Shown piece by piece: positions 1 through 5,436 of a stretch of 7,128 bases of DNA. The stretch comes from Dehalococcoidia bacterium (GTDB lineage Bacteria; Chloroflexota; Dehalococcoidia; Lucifugimonadales; Lucifugimonadaceae): NCBI GenBank assembly GCA_012270805.1, contig JAAXHR010000036.1, forward strand, positions 9,720-16,847, read 5' to 3'. The notes under the pieces are model-generated. The model ran no database searches and was not told the origin of the DNA. It worked only from the letters and a program-made list of their open reading frames with translations. The number at the start of each line of letters is the position of its first letter. Position 1 is the first letter of the stretch. A program made the translations under genes and the position numbers.

Positions 1-150
1 AACCTAGCAGGGATCGAGGGTTACAACGTCGCCCAACGCTCAGTTTTCGTAATCGACGGCGATGGCAACGTCGCATGGTCCTGGGTTTCGGATTCGCCCC
101 TGAACGAACCTTCTTACGACGATGTCAAGGCGGCAGTGGCGGCGATTTAG
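1..150 (+). CDS. Peroxiredoxin (AhpC/TSA/Bcp-like redoxin), C-terminal fragment
   Basis: The frame is open from the first base to the TAG at 148-150 and gives the last 49 residues of a protein whose start lies outside the window. The stretch RSVFVIDGDGNVAWSWVSD, followed by an acidic Y-DD-V-A helix, matches the C-terminal end of thioredoxin-fold peroxiredoxins. There a conserved Arg precedes the strand 'SVFVID', a turn and the strand 'G.V...W'. Family members reduce hydroperoxides in the cytoplasm using a peroxidatic Cys near the N-terminus. That Cys lies upstream, so the subgroup (Bcp/PrxQ or AhpE) cannot be decided. The fragment contains no Cys. A 9-bp hairpin begins 20 bases after the stop. 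The fold family is fairly sure, the precise member is not. Confidence 0.82.
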   Translation, partial: NLAGIEGYNVAQRSVFVIDGDGNVAWSWVSDSPLNEPSYDDVKAAVAAI

Positions 151-169
151 CCCGATCCAAATACGATTT

Positions 170-193
170 CCCTCTCCCCTCCGTGGGAGAGGG
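170..193. repeat. GC-rich intergenic hairpin, 9-bp perfect arms
   Basis: CCCTCTCCC (170-178) pairs with GGGAGAGGG (185-193) across a 6-base loop (CTCCGT). It lies 20 bases after the peroxiredoxin stop. No T-run follows on either strand, so it is not a textbook intrinsic terminator, although it could act as a 3' stem protecting the upstream transcript. Similar C/G-rich palindromes occur at 4329-4348 and 4430-4450, which suggests a dispersed intergenic repeat type. Confidence 0.7.
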
Positions 194-207
194 GCAGGAG
201 CACTGTG

Positions 208-234
208 CATGCTAACCGTGTAAAACACTTCGGC
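208..234. repeat. Degenerate repeat, left copy (matches 4365-4397)
   Basis: This segment reads CAT-GCTAAC, CGT, AACACT, CGGC in order. The segment at 4365-4397 on the same strand reads CATTGCTAAC, CGT, AACACT, CGGC in the same order, with one 1-base gap and about six extra bases in the middle. The two copies lie outside the accessory block (388-4289), one on each side. The rest of 235-387 shows no convincing gene or promoter by eye. Confidence 0.4.
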
Positions 235-387
235 TTGTAATGAGTGAACCGCGCACTCCCATCAAGCAATCCTTCGACATGCAGTCCAATATAAACGTGG
301 GTGATAATGTCTTGGAGATGCTCGTTTTCGGGAAGCCGCAGTGCGACGTTGTAAAGCCTCAAAGCAGGAAAGAAATCCGATTTCGAC

Positions 388-1329
388 GTGCCAAGACCAT
401 CAAAATCTATTCAGATGGCTCGATCCGCCAAAGCCGCGATGTTGTCGGCGGTAGAGGTTTACAACAAGACGGCGTTCGAATACCGCGAAGAAGCCTTTTG
501 CGTTCTCGCTGTCAACGCTTGGGAAGTTCTACTAAAGGCGCGGATCGTCAGCATAAACGACAATCATATCCAATCGATCTATCGCCCGAAGGAAGGCCGT
601 ACATACCCAAAATCCAAACGTACAGGGTCTATCTTGACCATCGGATTGAAGGATGTGATTAGCCGCTTGAGCCTTCCTGCCAACGTGAGCGAAAATGTGT
701 TGACACTACAAGATATCCGTAACGAAATTACGCATCTTGGAACATTGCACAGCAAGATACGACACCAGATCGCGCAATTCGGCACGGCGAGTGTACAGAA
801 CTTTTTCCGATTGTTCTCAGAATGGTTTGGAGAACCCATTGAGAATATCTATCCCGTCCCAGTAGGATTCGTTGGAGAGGCGGCTACGGTCACCGCTATG
901 CCTAACATGAAACAGCGTGAACTGCTCAAGCACCTGAGAACCATATCAGCAACAAATCCGACTGACGATGATGGATATCATGTCACATTACGCCTAAGTG
1001 TCGATCTTGTGCCAACATCTAGGGGTGGAGGCTCAGTTGGACCAACTAACGATCCTAACGCGCCTGTTGTTCAATTATCGGATTCTGATTATTTGAAAAT
1101 ATATCCTCTCAGGTACAGCGATCTAATGAATTGTTGTAAGAAACGCTACGAAAATTTTAAACGAGACATTTGTTTTTGGGCTATCTACAATCAGATTAAA
1201 GACGATCCGAACTGTGCGCATGAACGTAAATTAGACCCGAACAATCCGAAAAGTCAAAAACACGTACGTTTCAATGCCCAAGCAACTTTTTCTCGATTAG
1301 ATCGCATCTATAAGCGTAGAACTCTCTAA
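388..1329 (+). CDS. DUF3644 family protein, putative HEPN ribonuclease with C-terminal wHTH-like region
   Basis: This is a 313-residue cytoplasmic protein. The N-terminal region (about 15-60, AMLSAVEVYNKTAFEYREEA followed by NAWEVLLKA) matches what I recall of DUF3644, a helical family. At residues 111-116 it reads RNEITH, the Rx4H pattern (polar second residue) that forms the metal-independent RNase site of HEPN proteins. HEPN RNases serve as toxins or as effectors of abortive infection. The C-terminal part (about 233-313: YPLRYSDL, a basic helix YENFKRD, LDPNNPKSQKHV, then SRLDRIYKRR) resembles a winged-helix nucleic-acid-binding module. The start is uncertain: GTG at 388 (used here, stop upstream at 352-354) or ATG at 415, neither with a well-placed Shine-Dalgarno. 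The last third (about 1080-1330) is visibly AT-richer than the surrounding genes, as expected of acquired DNA. It converges on the methyltransferase gene with a 47-base gap. The family call is fairly sure; RNase activity and a defence role are inferred. Confidence 0.8.
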   Translation: MPRPSKSIQMARSAKAAMLSAVEVYNKTAFEYREEAFCVLAVNAWEVLLKARIVSINDNHIQSIYRPKEGRTYPKSKRTGSILTIGLKDVISRLSLPANVSENVLTLQDIRNEITHLGTLHSKIRHQIAQFGTASVQNFFRLFSEWFGEPIENIYPVPVGFVGEAATVTAMPNMKQRELLKHLRTISATNPTDDDGYHVTLRLSVDLVPTSRGGGSVGPTNDPNAPVVQLSDSDYLKIYPLRYSDLMNCCKKRYENFKRDICFWAIYNQIKDDPNCAHERKLDPNNPKSQKHVRFNAQATFSRLDRIYKRRTL

Positions 1330-1376
1330 TATTGCAGGTTGTGATGTTACGTGGATTGGTACTATTCGAACATAAC

Positions 1377-4289
1377 TCAAGCTATAAATCTTGTGCCTTT
1401 GTCTCCCCATCTACTCATCAGCCCCACTGCTCGCAGCTCCTCCAACGTCTCCTTCGTGTTGTTGTGAACCATCGTCTGCTGACACATCAAGTTCCGCCAC
1501 GATGCCAACATGTTTTCCGTCTCGAGATTCCATTCGATCCCAAGCATCTTCGTAACTGCTTCATCGATTTTCGCGCGATTGGGATCCACGGCGCTCAAAC
1601 TGATTCGTTTCAGTGGCAATTTGCGCAACGTGTCGAAGTTCTCGGATGCGATTGCCCGTGCATTTACTCCGGCGGCAGTGTCAACTGCAAAGTCCGGAAC
1701 GGGATGGCCTGGAATTGCGCGGACCTGAATCGATGAGCGGCCTACGTCTGTCAACTGACCGTAACCGATCCTGATCAACATCCCGAAAGTGCTGTTTAGG
1801 AAAAGTGCTATCGCCTTAGCAACATCAACGTTGGCCTTGATCGTCGTCCAAGACCTCCCGCCCATACACTCGGTTTCAGTGTAGGCCATAGCGATCGTCT
1901 GTGCGCTCTGCCGTAAATTGCGAGACAGGTGGAAATGTCCCGATGTCGCCAGCATTCGGTTGACTTCAGCGGCGTCGCCTCTCGATGTGCCGAAATGAGT
2001 CGGTTGACACGTCATACTGATCTGCGTCTTAGAATCCACTCGCCACAGTGAAGGGTTGATTTGATCTTCGGTATCGGCTAATGGAACCATGACAAACGCT
2101 CCGCGAGGATCACGACTTGCTGGGAGATATCCCAGCAAGTGGTGTGTCGGGCCTGCGTCCGACACACCACTTAAGGTCGTCATCGGCAACGCAAATCCAG
2201 TTTCAGAGCTGGTCCCCGGATCCCACGCCACGCCCTGATTCACGTACTCCGTGAGTCGTGTATACCGACCACTCGTACCAAGCGAAGACCAAGGCAACCC
2301 ATCGCCGAGTCCATCCATTCGGTTATATGTTCCCACTACGCGGCCAACTGTTATTTCGCCAAACGGTTTTCCGTGTTCGACCTCGCGTCGTATGGCATCC
2401 GCGTACATCTTGGCTTCCAACTTCGTTTGAAAATCATCGGTAAGATTTACGCAAACCAGGGACCGTGAACCATCCTCTTTTCTTTGCTTGGTGCCGACCA
2501 GCAACATCTCTTGAATACCGGTATCGTCTGACATCGACTCGCCTTTGCCGGCTGCAGTACTAATAGCGATCACATCGCTATACTCATTCTCGATGTTTCG
2601 GCGAAACCCTTCGTAAGTCTTGGCATGCGCCGCGGTCAAAGGAAGTACCTTGCCGTGCGGCGCACCACGGGTTAACATCGCATGTTCAATAACATGCATG
2701 AACGTCGCAAGTCCGGCCTGTCCGTTGGCGACACCTTTTACGCGCCGGTCAGCCTGCCGTTTGTATTTCTGCATGTCCTTGCTAGATATCGGATTCTTAG
2801 CTCCACCGCGCGGTCGGAAATATGGATCATTGTTGCAACATATGCCCACTGTTCCAGGCTCTATCGCCAACATCGCAACCTGCTCACCGTAACTGCCGAT
2901 CAACCTCGTTTCTGCGTTCCCTACACCGTCAGGTCCCAGTAAGTTCAGAGAACCGCCAGAGGCGGTAATCGCGAATATCGCGCCTTCGCCAAACTTGGTT
3001 TGCGGTTCTAACGAAGTGAGGTTCGCAGTGGCAACCGATATCGACTGCTGACTGATATCCGTTAGTTGGATGTAACCCTCCATTCGTTTCGCATGAATAC
3101 TCGATTTATCTTGCGACTTGGCGTAGTGTCGGAAACGAATGTTCTCTTCGGTTGCGCGTGCTAGCGTGCCAGTACCAGCGCACACTTCCGTGTAGCGAGC
3201 TTTCGACGGCTCTTCGAGGCGCGCCGTTGTGACGTTCGCCAGAAATTCGGCGCGATGTGGACGCGTATAGTTGACAGCGCGCTCATCCCGATCAGGAGTC
3301 AACTCTTGCCAAACCGCGGCAGCGACATTGGTAGTCGCGCTTAATCCAGCCTCGAAATATTCCTCGATTGTGTCATGTACAGCTTTCAACGTCCCGCCAA
3401 TTTTTGGTGACAGTTCTCCATCTTCAAGCATGTCAGCCGCTATCGTTGACAAGGGCCTGTAATCGATCGACTCGATCTTCCGCCACTCAACAGCGATCCT
3501 ACTCGGAATACCCTCAGCAGACACCGTGTTCCAAAGGTAAGCGGCATCGATCGGTTGCACACCAGACAAACGTCCCCATTTGTTCAGATTCCGGTGCAAT
3601 TCGATCATGCTCACCAAAGTTCCTACGATATTTCCAGCGGCACCTTCGATTGGCGAAGCGCTGTCTGGATTGCCATACTTAAATCCCAGTGCGTTCTGCG
3701 CAATCAAAGCGTCTTCAGACTCGTCGTCGGCCTCTAGTAACCGCGCCAATTCGTTGCGCGCTGTGCGCAGATTTGCCACTACTTTCGACAATACATCTGC
3801 GGCATACGATTCCGGTATCGCCGCCAACCACGCGTATTGAAGCACGTCGCGCAAAGATACGAGAACCGGTTCTTCTGGCGTAATTACGATGTCCGGGTCG
3901 TCAGGAGACCGGCCAGTCACAACCTGCATCAAGAACTGCGGCATATCGCTCAGCAACTCGGCGTCGCGTTCCGCGTACCTCATGCGCGGATTCCCTAACC
4001 TTCTGGGAATGCCCAGTGCAATCACGTTCTTCACATTGCGCGTGTGGTCGTGAAAGTCGTAACCCAAACGCTGTATCGCATCGTCTACGGCAGGGCTGTC
4101 ATATTCGGTCTCGACGATCATCCGCAAGTCGTAGGGCATCTTGACCACGATATCTGGCAACGTGTTGCCCAGCATCGCCTGTCCATGAATCTCAGGGCCG
4201 ACTGTGAAACCGGGCGGTGCCTGTTTCTCCATCGCTGGAGCAATGTAGCCATTGATTACTTTTTCGTCGATCTGTTCCTTTGTCGTCAT
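1377..4289 (-). CDS. Large N6-adenine DNA methyltransferase-type protein with PD-ExE nuclease-like N-terminus (restriction-modification-like)
   Basis: This 970-residue protein starts at an ATG with GAGGA 7 bases upstream. Residues about 35-100 show LPDIVVK, then MIVETEY, then a helix: a PD...ExE arrangement like a PD-(D/E)xK nuclease core with Glu replacing Lys. A largely helical linker follows (about 140-330). The methyltransferase core has the order motif X (NYTRPHRAEFLANV, about 338-351), motif I for S-adenosylmethionine (EVCAGTGTLARA, about 366-377), an acidic strand (QLTDISQQSISVATANL) and motif IV as NNDPYFRPRGG (about 484-494). The family normally has NPPY here. After the core, KVLPLTAAHAK and DDTGIQEMLLVG are typical of N6-MTases of restriction systems. 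The C-terminal 300 residues, with FLNSTFGMLI and a GHPVPDF segment, fit a target-recognition or scaffold region. A type IIG-like single-chain enzyme is the best reading. A methylase with a dead nuclease, or the reverse, is possible. Residue numbers are approximate. Confidence 0.82.
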   Translation of the reverse strand: MTTKEQIDEKVINGYIAPAMEKQAPPGFTVGPEIHGQAMLGNTLPDIVVKMPYDLRMIVETEYDSPAVDDAIQRLGYDFHDHTRNVKNVIALGIPRRLGNPRMRYAERDAELLSDMPQFLMQVVTGRSPDDPDIVITPEEPVLVSLRDVLQYAWLAAIPESYAADVLSKVVANLRTARNELARLLEADDESEDALIAQNALGFKYGNPDSASPIEGAAGNIVGTLVSMIELHRNLNKWGRLSGVQPIDAAYLWNTVSAEGIPSRIAVEWRKIESIDYRPLSTIAADMLEDGELSPKIGGTLKAVHDTIEEYFEAGLSATTNVAAAVWQELTPDRDERAVNYTRPHRAEFLANVTTARLEEPSKARYTEVCAGTGTLARATEENIRFRHYAKSQDKSSIHAKRMEGYIQLTDISQQSISVATANLTSLEPQTKFGEGAIFAITASGGSLNLLGPDGVGNAETRLIGSYGEQVAMLAIEPGTVGICCNNDPYFRPRGGAKNPISSKDMQKYKRQADRRVKGVANGQAGLATFMHVIEHAMLTRGAPHGKVLPLTAAHAKTYEGFRRNIENEYSDVIAISTAAGKGESMSDDTGIQEMLLVGTKQRKEDGSRSLVCVNLTDDFQTKLEAKMYADAIRREVEHGKPFGEITVGRVVGTYNRMDGLGDGLPWSSLGTSGRYTRLTEYVNQGVAWDPGTSSETGFALPMTTLSGVSDAGPTHHLLGYLPASRDPRGAFVMVPLADTEDQINPSLWRVDSKTQISMTCQPTHFGTSRGDAAEVNRMLATSGHFHLSRNLRQSAQTIAMAYTETECMGGRSWTTIKANVDVAKAIALFLNSTFGMLIRIGYGQLTDVGRSSIQVRAIPGHPVPDFAVDTAAGVNARAIASENFDTLRKLPLKRISLSAVDPNRAKIDEAVTKMLGIEWNLETENMLASWRNLMCQQTMVHNNTKETLEELRAVGLMSRWGDKGTRFIA
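2115..2172. repeat. Two overlapping perfect inverted repeats inside the methyltransferase coding sequence
   Basis: Arm pair 1: ACTTGCTGGGA (2115-2125) with TCCCAGCAAGT (2130-2140), 11 bp around a 4-base loop. Arm pair 2: AAGTGGTGTGTCGG (2137-2150) with CCGACACACCACTT (2159-2172), 14 bp around an 8-base loop. The two share bases 2137-2140, so the stems compete for four bases. Both lie in frame in the coding sequence (protein segments TLSGVSDAGPTHH and HLLGYLPASRD). Perfect stems of this length side by side are not expected from coding constraint alone. Confidence 0.9.
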
Positions 4290-4296
4290 TCACATG

Positions 4297-4301
4297 TCCT
4301 C
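4297..4301 (-). promoter_or_regulatory. Ribosome binding site of the methyltransferase gene
   Basis: Read on the minus strand, GAGGA ends 7 bases before the ATG at 4287-4289, a standard Shine-Dalgarno spacing. It supports the chosen start. A TATAAG sequence lies a few bases further upstream (about 4306-4311) but has no good -35 partner, so I do not call a promoter. Confidence 0.7.
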
Positions 4302-4328
4302 GCCTAGCTTATAGAGAGTTTAAGCCGA

Positions 4329-4348
4329 GGTGAGGCCACCCCCTCACC
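4329..4348. repeat. Intergenic hairpin, 7-bp arms
   Basis: GGTGAGG (4329-4335) pairs with CCTCACC (4342-4348) across a 6-base loop (CCACCC). It sits about 40 bases upstream of the methyltransferase start and begins a C/G-rich stretch that runs to about 4450 and contains no gene. It is of the same style as the hairpin at 170-193. Confidence 0.6.
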
Positions 4349-4364
4349 GAAAACCGAACGGGCC

Positions 4365-4397
4365 CATTGCTAACGTTCACCGTCGCAACACTCCGGC
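4365..4397. repeat. Degenerate repeat, right copy (matches 208-234)
   Basis: The order of short blocks CATTGCTAAC, CGT, AACACT, CGGC is the same as at 208-234, with about six extra bases (GTTCAC) in the middle. It lies on the far side of the accessory block from the left copy. Confidence 0.4.
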
Positions 4398-4404
4398 ACC
4401 CCCT

Positions 4405-4450
4405 GCGTGCTCGCTCCGCTCCACGCGTCCCCCCCCGCTCCGCGAGGGGG
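4405..4450. repeat. GC-rich double-hairpin intergenic repeat
   Basis: There are two adjacent foldable segments. The first pairs GCGTG (4405-4409) with CACGC (4422-4426). The second pairs CCCCC (4430-4434) with GGGGG (4446-4450), then, after a C/A mismatch, CGC (4436-4438) with GCG (4442-4444) around the loop TCC. A run of eight C is included (4429-4436). The element lies just past the 3' end of the SDR gene (stop at 4471), so it could form a 3' stem on the SDR transcript. No T-run follows on the minus strand. Confidence 0.55.
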
Positions 4451-4470
4451 ACGAATGCTTCTACACTCCT

Positions 4471-5283
4471 TCAATCCCTATCGGGCATCGTATTCCCTTT
4501 AAAGCCCGCCGTAACCCCGCCATCCACCAGCAGCTCCGAGCCTGTAATGTAGGAAGCCTCGTCCGAGGTGAGGAAGCAGACTGCATTCGCTATCTCTTCC
4601 GGCTCGCCCCATCTGCCCAACGGCACCCGCTCCGACCGCCAATCGCGTTCCGAATCGACTTCGCAGATGTGCTCTGTGAATGGCGTGTGAACCCATCCGG
4701 GCAACACGGAATTAGCACGTATCCCGAATTTCGCCAGCTGAATCGCCGATGCGCGTGTGAAGTGGAGTATCCCGGAGCGGGACATAGCATAGGCCGATCC
4801 ATACTCGCCGGCAAACTTGCCTGCCATCGACGACATGTTGACTATCGAGCCACCGCCAGATTCAGTCATCGCGGGGATCACGGCGCGCGTGCCAAGGAGT
4901 ATTCCCGTAGTGCTGATCTCCATCACCCTGCGCCACTCCTCAACATCCACATCGTAGAGTGTTCCGCGATCTTGCGCGCCTGCAAGGTTCACTAAGATGT
5001 CCAGCCGCCCGAATGCGGCTAACGTCCGATCAACGACATCCGCCCAGTTTGATTCGTCAAGGACATCCAGACGCGTGTAGATCGCATCGTGTCCCTCCGA
5101 ACGCATCTGCTCCGCTGAGGCATTGCCTTTGTCGTCTTGTACATCGGTGATGACGACCTTTGCGCCCTCTTCGAGCATCTTCCATGCCGTGCATCCACCG
5201 AATCCCATGCGCGATCCCCTCAAAGACGATGCCGAACCAGTCAGCAGAGCGACCTTGCCTTCAAATCTGTTCCTCGCGTTCAT
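4471..5283 (-). CDS. SDR family oxidoreductase with altered catalytic tetrad
   Basis: This is a 270-residue Rossmann-fold protein of usual classical-SDR length. The start is the ATG at 5281-5283, with AGGAG 9 bases upstream; an in-frame upstream ATG (5319) would add 12 residues that do not belong to the fold. Landmarks are KVALLTG (10-16), VVITD (43-47, an acidic end of strand 2 that usually favours NAD(H)), LDV (72-74), NLAG (99-102), GSIVNMSS (145-152), YGSAY (161-165), PGWVHT (195-200), and the ending ASYITGSELLVDGG. Family members oxidise or reduce alcohols and ketones in the cytoplasm, and the substrate cannot be told. Three things are odd. The glycine loop reads TGSASSLRGSRMGFGG, about seven residues longer than TGxxxGxG. 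The helix-4 Asn of the tetrad is Ser124. The YxxxK lysine is Arg169 (YAMSR, codon CGC). Ser152 and Tyr165 remain. It could be an active variant or a non-catalytic binding protein. Confidence 0.93.
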   Translation of the reverse strand: MNARNRFEGKVALLTGSASSLRGSRMGFGGCTAWKMLEEGAKVVITDVQDDKGNASAEQMRSEGHDAIYTRLDVLDESNWADVVDRTLAAFGRLDILVNLAGAQDRGTLYDVDVEEWRRVMEISTTGILLGTRAVIPAMTESGGGSIVNMSSMAGKFAGEYGSAYAMSRSGILHFTRASAIQLAKFGIRANSVLPGWVHTPFTEHICEVDSERDWRSERVPLGRWGEPEEIANAVCFLTSDEASYITGSELLVDGGVTAGFKGNTMPDRD

Positions 5284-5292
5284 ACTCGATGG

Positions 5293-5297
5293 CTCCT
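5293..5297 (-). promoter_or_regulatory. Ribosome binding site fixing the SDR start
   Basis: Read on the minus strand, AGGAG lies 9 bases before the ATG at 5281-5283. The in-frame ATG at 5317-5319 would place this site inside the coding sequence, so the downstream start is preferred. Confidence 0.75.
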
Positions 5298-5380
5298 GTG
5301 GTTTTCGAGACCTCTGCAAAACTCAGGTTACAGCGATTACAACACGGGGAGTTGGCGATCCTGTGGCGTATGGCGGTGCG

Positions 5381-5419
5381 CTGTCGCGGGAGATTCCTCA
5401 GCTTCGCTCGGAATGACAG
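5381..5419. repeat. Intergenic hairpin repeat between the membrane protein and SDR genes
   Basis: Outer arms CTGTC (5381-5385) and GACAG (5415-5419) enclose inner arms ATTCC (5393-5397) and GGAAT (5410-5414). A central AGC/GCT stem closes on the loop TTC (5400-5408). The core text, CAGCTTCGCTCGGAATGACA, has the look of an interspersed intergenic element that I recall from many draft bacterial genomes. It lies 18 bases past the membrane protein stop and about 100 bases before the SDR start. No T-run follows, so a terminator role is only possible. Nothing else convincing is seen in 5284-5436. Confidence 0.6.
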
Positions 5420-5436
5420 GGTTATGCGATGATTCG

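Noticed and set aside
170..193. Intrinsic terminator after the peroxiredoxin gene
   Set aside because: The stem is good but no T-run follows on either strand, so I list it as a repeat only.
147..362. Open minus-strand frame of 71 codons between the peroxiredoxin and DUF3644 genes
   Set aside because: It runs through the hairpin repeat, matches no family I recognise and has no convincing ribosome binding site. A gene remnant cannot be excluded.
240..662. Open plus-strand frame of 140 codons
   Set aside because: It overlaps the start of the DUF3644 gene in another frame, and only the DUF3644 frame gives a family-like protein.
1330..1376. Bidirectional terminator between the convergent genes
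   Set aside because: The 47-base gap shows no inverted repeat with a T-run.
4330..4995. Open plus-strand frame of 221 codons over the SDR gene and its 3' space
   Set aside because: It begins inside the repeat-rich intergenic stretch and runs antisense to a well-supported SDR. Its product is rich in Arg, Pro and His with no recognisable motif, as expected of an antisense shadow.
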